Assembly (NCBI GenBank): GCA_013153035.1
Contig: JAADFF010000012.1
Span: forward strand, 1 to 40,437
DNA length: 40,437 nt
Origin: Dictyoglomota bacterium
Lineage (GTDB): Bacteria > Coprothermobacterota > Coprothermobacteria > Coprothermobacterales > JAADFF01
Direction of reading: 5' to 3'
A model generated the notes under the pieces. That model had not been told where the DNA came from and searched no databases. It saw only the letters and a program-made list of their open reading frames with translations. Positions 33,552 to 40,437 of the stretch are shown piece after piece; position 1 is the first letter of the stretch, and each line of letters begins with the position of its first letter. The translations under genes and the position numbers were made by a program.

Positions 33552-36346
33552 TATAATCTACCCCTTGTTTCCAAGTATCTTTTGAGATACTGACCTGTAT
33601 ATGTTTCCGTCATAGCCACCTCTTCAGGTGTACCTGTAGCAATAACCTGACCTCCGCCCTCTCCACCCTCAGGCCCCATATCTATGATGTAGTCGGCATT
33701 GGCTATGACATCAAGGTTGTGCTCTATGATAACAACAGTATTCCCAGCATCAACAAGTCTATGCAGAACTCCTATGAGTTTATTAACATCATCCATGTGA
33801 AGTCCTGTTGTCGGTTCATCGAGAATAAAAAGGTAACCCTTCTTATTACCTTTGAGATAAGTTGCCAGTTTAACCCTCTGCGATTCGCCACCTGAAAGCG
33901 TCGGAGACTGCTGTCCCAATTTGATATAGCCTAGTCCAACCTCATGCAATATTTTCAAGTCGTTATAAATACTTGGTATATTCTTAAAGACATCCATAGC
34001 CTGCCTCACTGTCATATCAAGAACATCGGCAATACTATAACCCTTGTATTTAATTTCCAATGTTTCACTACCATACCGTTTTCCACCACATACATCACAG
34101 GTAACATATACATCTGGTAAAAACTGCATTTCCACTTTGATAATACCTACACCTTTACAGGCCTCACACCGTCCTCCTTTGGGAGGTGGTACATTAAAAC
34201 TAAACCTACCAGCTGTATATCCTCGTGCCTTTGCCTCTGGCAATGATGCAAAAAGCTTTCTAATCTTATCAAAAACACCAACATATGTAGCAGGAATACT
34301 TCTGGGGGTTTTTCCAATAGGAGACTGGTCTATGAGGTCAACATACTTTAAATCTTCATAGCCCTCAATCTTTCCAATACCTGATACAGAAATATGAGCA
34401 CCATTAAGATGTCTAGCAAGGTACTTGTACAGCACTTCTACAGCCAATGTACTTTTCCCTGAACCACTTACACCAGTAATGACTGTCATTACTCCTTTAG
34501 GTATAGCAACATCAATATGTTTCAAATTAAACTTATAGGCATCTTTAACATACAGAAAACCACTTGGAATACGTCTAACCATTGGAAGTGGGATGGATTT
34601 CTTACCCGACAGATATTGTCCTGTAACAGATTGCGGTGTTTTGATAATATCGTCTACAGTACCACGGGCAACAACCTTCCCACCAAGCTCACCGGCACCG
34701 GGTCCCATATCTATGATATGGTCGGCATTTCTTATAACACTTTCATCATGCTCAACCACAATAACACTATTATCTTTATCTCTTAACATCTTGAGAAGTT
34801 TTATAAGTCTATCGGTGTCTCGTGGATGGAGACCTATTGTTGGCTCATCAAGAACATACATGATACCTGTAAGCACATTGCCCAGTTGACCTGCCAACCT
34901 CAGTCTCTGAGCCTCACCGCCAGAGAGGGTGTTGGTCTTTCGTATAAGACTGAGATATCCCAGACCCACATCAACCATAAAATCTACACGCTTCTTGATC
35001 TCTGCAGATATAGAACGCCATACCTTTGCCTTTGTTCCTCCCACCTTGATACTATATATCCACTCCTTTAGCTGGGATACAGGCATCTTTACAACATCTT
35101 CTACAGTCTTACCATCCACTTCAACCCATAATGCCTCTTGTCTTAGTCCCGTTCCATGACATGCATGGCATTCCTCCAGCACCATAAAGTTACGTATTTT
35201 TTCTCTAACAATCTCTGAATCGGTTGTTTTATACCTATGTTCTAAGTAATCAACAATACCTTTAAATTCCCACCACCACGGTTCATCTCCAAGATCAACC
35301 TTAATAGGCACCTTAGAACCTTTAAATAAAAACCTATACTTTGCCCGTGTTGGAAGGTCTTTCCATGGCACATGAGGATCTATACCACAAGCCTTAGCAG
35401 CTAGTATCTCCATATCTTTCGATAGCATAGTAAAAATAGCACCTTCAGCAATAGATTTGTTTTCATCAAGTATCAATAAATCCGGATCTATCTTTTCATG
35501 CATACCAATACCACCACAGACAGGGCAAGCACCAACAGGACTATTAAATGAAAAAAGTCGTGGGGAAAGTTCTGGCAGACTACGGCCACAGATGGGACAT
35601 GCATGTTTGTTTGTATAGTATGCAATATCATTACCCACTTTAATAGCAACCACTCCATCTGCCTTTTTCCAAGCAAGCTCAATGCCATCAAGAATTCTAC
35701 TGCGATTTTCAGGTTTCACTCTCACCCTATCTACAACAAGATAAATATCATGATGTTTGTTCTTGTCCACTTCCGGTAATTCATCGAGGTAGTGAATATC
35801 TCCATCAATGTAGACTCGCATAAAACCTTCTTTAAGAAGAGAGGCAAAGAGATTCTTGAAATCCCCCTTTTTATTAATAGCAATAGGGGCTAAAATCTCA
35901 ACCCTTTCTCCTTTGTATCTCGTAAGAATCGTCCTAAGGATAATATCGGGAGTGGTGGCCTTCATCGGCAAATGATGTTCTGGACAATAAGGAGTACCGA
36001 TATGGGCAAACATAAGACGGATATAATCGTAAATTTCGCTCATCGTTCCCACCGTAGAGCGGGGGGTAAACGAAGAAGTTGTATGCTGCTCTATAGATAT
36101 GGCAGGAGTTAAACCTTCCATGCTGTCAACATCTGGTCGCTTCAACATTCCCAGAAACTGTCTGGCATACGCAGATAGTGACTCAAGAAACCTCCTATGG
36201 GCTTCAGCATAAAGGGTATCAAATACAAGGGATGTCTTACCCGAACCACTGACCCCAGTGACAACCACAAACTGTCCTTTGGGTATATCAACGTCAATAT
36301 TTTTCAGATTATGCTCTCTGGCACCGCGTATTTTTATATACTTCAC
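33551..36346 (-). CDS. uvrA: Excinuclease ABC subunit A
   Basis: UvrA is the damage-sensing ABC ATPase dimer of nucleotide excision repair. It has 931 residues with two ABC modules. The first P-loop is VTGVSGSGKTS near residue 30 and the second ITGVSGSGKST in the C-terminal half. ABC signatures are NTLSGGEAQRLRLA and PTLSGGESQRVKLA. Zinc modules are CPICGRS...CPVC and CEACKGVG...CDVC. I chose GTG 36346 because AGAGGTG ends about 8 bases upstream. GTG 36355 would lie inside that site. It is the first gene of a 20-kb same-strand run and diverges from a glycosyltransferase gene across about 60 bases, where I could not identify a good promoter. Confidence 0.98.
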   Translation of the reverse strand: MKYIKIRGAREHNLKNIDVDIPKGQFVVVTGVSGSGKTSLVFDTLYAEAHRRFLESLSAYARQFLGMLKRPDVDSMEGLTPAISIEQHTTSSFTPRSTVGTMSEIYDYIRLMFAHIGTPYCPEHHLPMKATTPDIILRTILTRYKGERVEILAPIAINKKGDFKNLFASLLKEGFMRVYIDGDIHYLDELPEVDKNKHHDIYLVVDRVRVKPENRSRILDGIELAWKKADGVVAIKVGNDIAYYTNKHACPICGRSLPELSPRLFSFNSPVGACPVCGGIGMHEKIDPDLLILDENKSIAEGAIFTMLSKDMEILAAKACGIDPHVPWKDLPTRAKYRFLFKGSKVPIKVDLGDEPWWWEFKGIVDYLEHRYKTTDSEIVREKIRNFMVLEECHACHGTGLRQEALWVEVDGKTVEDVVKMPVSQLKEWIYSIKVGGTKAKVWRSISAEIKKRVDFMVDVGLGYLSLIRKTNTLSGGEAQRLRLAGQLGNVLTGIMYVLDEPTIGLHPRDTDRLIKLLKMLRDKDNSVIVVEHDESVIRNADHIIDMGPGAGELGGKVVARGTVDDIIKTPQSVTGQYLSGKKSIPLPMVRRIPSGFLYVKDAYKFNLKHIDVAIPKGVMTVITGVSGSGKSTLAVEVLYKYLARHLNGAHISVSGIGKIEGYEDLKYVDLIDQSPIGKTPRSIPATYVGVFDKIRKLFASLPEAKARGYTAGRFSFNVPPPKGGRCEACKGVGIIKVEMQFLPDVYVTCDVCGGKRYGSETLEIKYKGYSIADVLDMTVRQAMDVFKNIPSIYNDLKILHEVGLGYIKLGQQSPTLSGGESQRVKLATYLKGNKKGYLFILDEPTTGLHMDDVNKLIGVLHRLVDAGNTVVIIEHNLDVIANADYIIDMGPEGGEGGGQVIATGTPEEVAMTETYTGQYLKRYLETRGRL

Positions 36347-36407
36347 ATCGTTCACCTCTACTGATAGGTTATCATTAGAATATACAACATGAAAGTGAGG
36401 TTTATAT

Positions 36408-37475
36408 ATGGCTCATATTGGTATCTTATACGGTGATGAACAAAAAAAAGGGGGAATCAGGGCATATTCTCATATGCTTGGAGATGTATTGAAATCTCAA
36501 GGACATCAGATAACCTATCTTTCTTTTGCATCACTTCACAGCCCTTTTTACAAGAGTCCAACATCCAGTTGGAGAGAACTTCTTTTAACCTATCAGCTAG
36601 GCACAATGGCAGATTATATATCTCCCCAATATGACCTCATCATTGGCAATGGGTATTATGGTGCTTTTTGCAAACACTCACCACTGACGATATATCATTT
36701 TGTTTATCCATCATATGTTAAACATCTTGGCGAAAATCCATTCAAAGGAATCATTGGCGGTTATCTTGAAAAGAAAGCAGGCAAAGACAAGTTACGGCTA
36801 TCTGTATCGCAGTTTCTGGCATCTGAAGTAAAAAAGTATTATGGTTACAATACTATTGTTATATCCAATGGCGTTGATACAGGCATATTTCATAAATTAT
36901 CTACAAATGATAAAAAGTTTCTCTATGCAAAGTGGAATGTGCAGGCAGATAAACCAACCATAGTGTTTGTAGGCAGATGGAATAAACGGAAAGGTGCCGA
37001 TGTCGTAGAATATATTGCCGAGCACCTACCTCATGTGCAGGTTATTGCAGTGCTGGGATACGGAGAAGTAAAAGAAAACATGGCTTCCAACATTACCGTA
37101 TTTAGCCAGCTTAACCACACAGAGATAAATGAGATATACAATCTTGCCGACATTGTGCTGTATCCATCAAGATACGAGCCTTTTGGCTATGTCACCGCCG
37201 AAGGCTGGTCGGCTGGTACTCCTGTGATTACTACCCCGATGGGACTTGGATATGAGATAAAGAACCACCCTATACTGGGCAAATTCGTCATATCAGACAT
37301 GGAGTACATAAAAGATGAGACGCTAAATATAGTGAAGTGGTATTTAAATCTTGATGAAGATGAAAGGCACGATATAGCTACTGAGGGCATGACATATATC
37401 AGAAAACACTACAGCATAGATACATGGGCAAACAATATGAATGAAGTCATAAACTACCTATTAAGCACACGTTGA
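36408..37475 (+). CDS. GT4-family glycosyltransferase
   Basis: This is a 355-residue GT-B retaining glycosyltransferase, the family of WaaG- and PimA-like enzymes. The N-terminal acceptor domain begins HIGILYGDEQKKGGIRAYSH, with the usual Gly-rich loop. The C-terminal donor domain has KPTIVFVGRWNKRKGADVV, followed by the EX7E motif EPFGYVTAE (Glu257, Glu265) and WSAGTPVITTPMGLGYEI. Donor and acceptor are unknown. ATG 36408 has GTGAGG 7 bases upstream. The gene stands alone between divergent uvrA and convergent coaE and overlaps coaE's 3' end by 22 bases. With csaB at the window end and the TagA-like genes it may serve surface polysaccharide synthesis. Confidence 0.9.
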   Translation: MAHIGILYGDEQKKGGIRAYSHMLGDVLKSQGHQITYLSFASLHSPFYKSPTSSWRELLLTYQLGTMADYISPQYDLIIGNGYYGAFCKHSPLTIYHFVYPSYVKHLGENPFKGIIGGYLEKKAGKDKLRLSVSQFLASEVKKYYGYNTIVISNGVDTGIFHKLSTNDKKFLYAKWNVQADKPTIVFVGRWNKRKGADVVEYIAEHLPHVQVIAVLGYGEVKENMASNITVFSQLNHTEINEIYNLADIVLYPSRYEPFGYVTAEGWSAGTPVITTPMGLGYEIKNHPILGKFVISDMEYIKDETLNIVKWYLNLDEDERHDIATEGMTYIRKHYSIDTWANNMNEVINYLLSTR

Positions 37476-38044
37476 CGCCACAACCGTCTAATTGTTTCCG
37501 CAAATATGTCCTTAGAATATTTATTGCAGATAACAATATCTGCGTAGCGCTTATACTCATCATCTGTCATCTGATATTTTCTACGGGGTCGGTAAAACAG
37601 AAAAAACCTTTCGGAACCCAACCTTTTATACACAGTTTTAGGAGGGCTAACAACAGTCCAAATCTCATTGCACAAGTGATCCCAACCGGCATCGTGGAGT
37701 ATAGCAGCCTCTAATACTGCTGACTGAAATCCCCTTCTTGCAAAGAAATCGATAATATCTTCTGCCTGCTTTGACATAATTGGATGTAGAAGCCTGTTAT
37801 ACTCTATCAGAAGAGACTTGTTAGAAAACACCTTCTGGGCTATTTTTTTTCTACTTAGGCGACCAAATTCTATAACATCTGCCCCTAAAAGGTTTATAAC
37901 CTCTTCGACAACATCTGACCTTGTTAATACATAATGACCAATGAAATCCATTTTTATCATAGGAACATGAAAGGTATTGTGAATAATGTGGGTGGCAAGA
38001 GTTTTACCTGAGGCTATAGGACCAGTAATACAAATGACTTTCAT
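37454..38044 (-). CDS. coaE: Dephospho-CoA kinase, divergent
   Basis: CoaE phosphorylates dephospho-CoA in the last step of CoA synthesis. It has 196 residues from ATG 38044. The P-loop is ITGPIASGKTLATHII (6-21) rather than the common TGGIGSGKS. The acidic substrate motif appears as IKMDFIGHYVL, and SAVLEAAILHDAGW stands in the place of the VPLLFE segment. The lid region contains RPRRKYQMTDDEY, and the C-terminal DIVICNKYSKDIFAETI fits the 'I.N.gs...l' ending. The family fit is good in layout but weak in several motifs, so another small P-loop kinase is possible. Its start overlaps the mutM stop as ATGA. Confidence 0.8.
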   Translation of the reverse strand: MKVICITGPIASGKTLATHIIHNTFHVPMIKMDFIGHYVLTRSDVVEEVINLLGADVIEFGRLSRKKIAQKVFSNKSLLIEYNRLLHPIMSKQAEDIIDFFARRGFQSAVLEAAILHDAGWDHLCNEIWTVVSPPKTVYKRLGSERFFLFYRPRRKYQMTDDEYKRYADIVICNKYSKDIFAETIRRLWRQRVLNR

Positions 38045-38802
38045 GGTTCCGGCTGGCATTTCGGGCAAATATACGACGTACGACCACCGACTTTAATCTT
38101 TTTCAGAGGAGTACCACAAACTGGACATACCTTCTTACCATGAACGGAAGCAGACCATTTGCCAGGGTTGCCATAAATGTCGGTATAATGCTCATCTCCA
38201 CCCTGACTATAAGCCTCATCAAGCACTTCTTTCATTGTGACAAATATTTTATGTATCTCATCATCGGTAAGGTCTTTTCCCTTCTTTGTTGGGTGAATAT
38301 GCGATCTCCAAAGAATTTCGTCCACATACCTATTACCCAAACCCAATATCTTTTCTTGATTCATAAGTGTGGATTTTATAGCTCCGGAAGAGGATACAAT
38401 ACTCTTGAATGTGGTTTCATCTATTTGTACAGCATCAGGAGATGTTTTAAAGTCTTCATCTGTCACTAGTTTAGCTTCTGCCAGTTTTCGTGTATCACCA
38501 AGAACAAGATATTTATCTCCCATATTGAAGGCAACAATCCAACCTTTCTCTGGAGAAGATATATCATCTGTAACTCTTACAAATCCATGTAGCCTAAGAT
38601 GAAACATCAACTTAATATCATCGAAGTCAAGAATGATAGCTTTTCCATGCCTATAGGCATCTTTTAATGTGAGTCCAACGATTTTATCAATGTCTTCATC
38701 TACTCTTCTACCATCAAATATGGTAACATCTCCTACCTCTTTACCAACAACCTCATCCTTAATGCCATCAACAATTACCTGGACTTCAGGTATCTCTGGC
38801 AT
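38041..38802 (-). CDS. mutM: Formamidopyrimidine-DNA glycosylase (MutM/Nei family)
   Basis: This enzyme excises oxidised purines such as 8-oxoguanine and nicks the abasic site. It has 253 residues. The N-terminal catalytic Pro2-Glu3 is present (MPEIPEVQVI), as are Glu6 and the conserved Lys54 in YRHGKAIIL. The helix-two-turn-helix is ILGLGNRYVDEILWRSHIHP. The C-terminal zinc finger has CPVCGTPLKK...GGRTSYICPKCQ, including the DNA-contacting Arg. MPEIPEVQ departs slightly from the usual MPELPEVE, so a Nei-like specificity cannot be excluded. ATG 38802 shares a base with the exonuclease stop, and the gene overlaps coaE by 4 bases. Confidence 0.93.
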   Translation of the reverse strand: MPEIPEVQVIVDGIKDEVVGKEVGDVTIFDGRRVDEDIDKIVGLTLKDAYRHGKAIILDFDDIKLMFHLRLHGFVRVTDDISSPEKGWIVAFNMGDKYLVLGDTRKLAEAKLVTDEDFKTSPDAVQIDETTFKSIVSSSGAIKSTLMNQEKILGLGNRYVDEILWRSHIHPTKKGKDLTDDEIHKIFVTMKEVLDEAYSQGGDEHYTDIYGNPGKWSASVHGKKVCPVCGTPLKKIKVGGRTSYICPKCQPEP

Positions 38803-40187
38803 TATCCCATCACCTCAACATCTTCACCATAAGCTGCTCTATACCAATCACGGGCCATCTCAAGATCATCAAAATCGGCCCATATACACTCATCATCGTA
38901 TGCATAGACTTTACCACCTGTTTCGAATATAGCAAGAGCGACCCGCGGCACAAGGTCTTTGTCACCTACAGCTATTTTAATGCCCTTCTCCTCTTCCACT
39001 ACTACAGGACCACCATCAAAGAGTCTCTGTTCCAGATCACCATATATCATAATGCCAAAGTGATTAATAAAGTGCCAGAACAGAGAAATACGAGTAAAAT
39101 CACTGGCATATTCATAAATAGCCATACCAGGCATCACATAACTCCAAGGCTGGGGAATAATATCACGGCTAATAATTCTCTTCCAACCATCTTTTCCACC
39201 GTTAACAATTTTCCATGGAGGCTTTTCCAGAGAACCCTTTAACCATCTCATTTCCTCTTCTGTATCAAACAGTGATGCCATACCAGTAGAACTTTGCCAC
39301 ATAAAAACTTCTCCATTATCATTGACCATTTTAAAGGGCTCGATCCACTTGCGAGGCATAAAACGTTTTCTTAGCTCATCACGAAAGCGTTTGATACTTA
39401 ACTTATCCAATAAATTACTTGCTTTCTCCCAATCAGAAAGATTTTCCCTTAGAGATACAATGTCACCTACTGGAACATCTCGAACAACCCTCACAAGTCT
39501 CAAATTCTCCTCAAAGATATTGATATACGGAGCTATCTTTTTGTCTGATAATAGGCCTTCTATATCATCGTATTTCTGCAATAGTGCAGTAGCACGCTTG
39601 ACACCTATATTAGGTATCCCCTTGATATTGTCTGAAGCATCACCGGCAAGAGCCTTCCATATGGGAAAACGGTCAGGAGAAAAACCATACTTTTCAATAA
39701 ACTTATTTTTATCATATGTTTCCGTATTGGAAACACCTTTTCTAAACACAATAACCCTTACTCTATCGGTGATAAGTTGAAATAAATCTTTATCTCCTGT
39801 ATAAATATCAACCTCCGCACCAATTAACTCTGCTCTTGTAGCTATTGTGGCAATAATATCATCGGCCTCATAACCCGGCGCCTCGAGAACAGGGATACCA
39901 AGAAATCGACACAATTCTTTGCAAATTTCTACCTGCCTATGAAAATCTTCAGGTACTTCAGGTCTACCTGCTTTATAAGCTTCATAACTTTCATGTCTAA
40001 AAGTTGGGGACTTGGTATCTAGTGCAACAGCCATATGCGTATGAGGCATACCGAGAATTTTCAGAAGGATTGAAATAAAACCCCTAATGGCTCCAGTTGT
40101 AATATCCATACTCCCTGCTTTCAGAGCAGGAAGGGCATAATACGAACGAAATAGCAAGCTATGACCATCAACAAGTATATACTTCAT
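38802..40187 (-). CDS. PolI-type 5'-3' exonuclease with extra C-terminal domain, no polymerase
   Basis: Residues 1 to about 280 are a clear PolI-like 5'-3' exonuclease/flap nuclease. They include YILVDGHSLLFRSYYAL (Asp7), APGYEADDIIATIA with the EADD metal cluster (107-110), IYTGDKDLFQLI (Asp132, Asp134) and the H3TH region GDASDNIKGIPNIGVKRAT (182-200). Such proteins remove RNA primers and process flaps. The remaining 180 residues have no DNA polymerase motifs. Residues about 305-370 (FDTEEEMRWLKGS, then KIVNGGKDGWKRII and YVMPGMAIYEYASD) look like a worn 3'-5' exonuclease-type domain lacking the acidic catalytic residues. The last 70 residues are unrecognised. Stand-alone bacterial exonucleases are usually about 290-320 residues, so 461 is long. 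The start ATG 40187 overlaps the csaB stop. Confidence 0.9.
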   Translation of the reverse strand: MKYILVDGHSLLFRSYYALPALKAGSMDITTGAIRGFISILLKILGMPHTHMAVALDTKSPTFRHESYEAYKAGRPEVPEDFHRQVEICKELCRFLGIPVLEAPGYEADDIIATIATRAELIGAEVDIYTGDKDLFQLITDRVRVIVFRKGVSNTETYDKNKFIEKYGFSPDRFPIWKALAGDASDNIKGIPNIGVKRATALLQKYDDIEGLLSDKKIAPYINIFEENLRLVRVVRDVPVGDIVSLRENLSDWEKASNLLDKLSIKRFRDELRKRFMPRKWIEPFKMVNDNGEVFMWQSSTGMASLFDTEEEMRWLKGSLEKPPWKIVNGGKDGWKRIISRDIIPQPWSYVMPGMAIYEYASDFTRISLFWHFINHFGIMIYGDLEQRLFDGGPVVVEEEKGIKIAVGDKDLVPRVALAIFETGGKVYAYDDECIWADFDDLEMARDWYRAAYGEDVEVMG

Positions 40188-40437
40188 CTAACCCAACCCT
40201 TTCCCACCAAATATTGCCGTACTTTGCTATACACATTAGTCGCCTGCTCTTTTATTCTGCCAACTTCCGTAATATTTATATTAGCATATCCCATATTATA
40301 AGACGAGATAAAACAGTAATCACTCATTAACAAACGCATCTTCGCATCGTAAACAATCGGATAAAATGGCTTTCCTAACAAACACGATAGAATCATACCA
40401 TGAAGTCTTCCCGTAATCCAACAACAAGAACTTTCCA
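40184..40437 (-). CDS. csaB: Polysaccharide pyruvyl transferase (CsaB-like), C-terminal fragment
   Basis: Only the last 84 codons lie in the window. The frame is open to the window edge. My translation shows WITGRLHGMILSCLLGKPFY and then PIVYDAKMRLLM. This matches the 'GmRLHa...allgvPfv.isYd.K' block of CsaB/pyruvyl transferase proteins, including the conserved RLH and YDxK. CsaB adds ketal pyruvate to secondary cell-wall polymers so that S-layer homology domains can bind. It ends with a short basic tail (VRQYLVGKGWVR). Its stop overlaps the exonuclease start as ATGA. The N-terminal two thirds lie outside the window, so closely related EpsO-type enzymes are not excluded. Confidence 0.8.
   Translation of the reverse strand, partial: ESSCCWITGRLHGMILSCLLGKPFYPIVYDAKMRLLMSDYCFISSYNMGYANINITEVGRIKEQATNVYSKVRQYLVGKGWVR

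Noticed and set aside
36356-36407. Promoter pair between divergent uvrA and the GT4 gene
   Set aside because: AT-rich hexamers such as TATACA and TTGTAT occur, but none forms a properly spaced -35/-10 pair on either strand.

Overview
This window looks like chromosomal DNA from an AT-rich, probably thermophilic and anaerobic bacterium. The informational and repair genes are bacterial (bacterial-type ArgRS, MutS/MutL, UvrA/UvrC, WhiA, RapZ), yet ATP synthesis or ion pumping is carried by a complete V/A-type ATPase. A BpsA-type branched-polyamine synthase points to heat adaptation. A SCIFF-like peptide with its radical SAM maturase, plus CsaB and TagA-type cell-surface enzymes, resembles clostridia and deep-branching lineages near them. 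I cannot name the genus. I saw no insertion sequence, CRISPR array, rRNA, phage gene or origin. Genes are packed with 1-20 base overlaps and many GTG/TTG starts.

Layout. From 1 to 6474 (minus) a tRNA-Ser/Val/Thr cluster is followed by argS, pyrG, a GspE/PilB ATPase and a PilC/GspF membrane protein cut by the window edge. From 6544 to 10317 (plus) lie a methyltransferase, two tandem WecG/TagA/CpsF glycosyltransferases, a 42-residue SCIFF-like peptide and its radical SAM/SPASM maturase. mutL, mutS and acpS (10304-14737, minus) come next, then bpsA (14855-15916, plus) with a clear terminator.

From 36346 back to 16223 every gene is on the minus strand. In transcription order these are uvrA, uvrC, ogt, rapZ, whiA, a putrescine-type aminotransferase, an SRPBCC protein, purA, tRNA-Pro, an Orn/Lys/Arg decarboxylase, V-ATPase subunits H-I-K-E-C-F-A-B-D, and an unrecognised 99-residue protein before a terminator. 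A GT4 glycosyltransferase (36408-37475, plus) converges on a minus-strand group: csaB (partial), a PolI-like 5'-3' exonuclease, mutM and coaE.

How it fits together. The K subunit carries every residue I recall as the Na+ site of the Enterococcus hirae ring, so Na+ coupling is predicted. The decarboxylase, aminotransferase and BpsA suggest diamine and polyamine metabolism, although no spermidine synthase is present. The two TagA-like enzymes, the GT4 enzyme and CsaB suggest a pyruvylated secondary cell-wall polymer, possibly anchoring an S-layer. DNA repair is heavily represented (mutS, mutL, uvrA, uvrC, ogt, mutM, exonuclease). The most unusual items are the cysteine-poor SCIFF peptide, a perfect 14-bp hairpin just inside its maturase gene, an exonuclease with an extra degenerate domain but no polymerase, a MutL with altered endonuclease motifs, and the small protein ending the ATPase operon.
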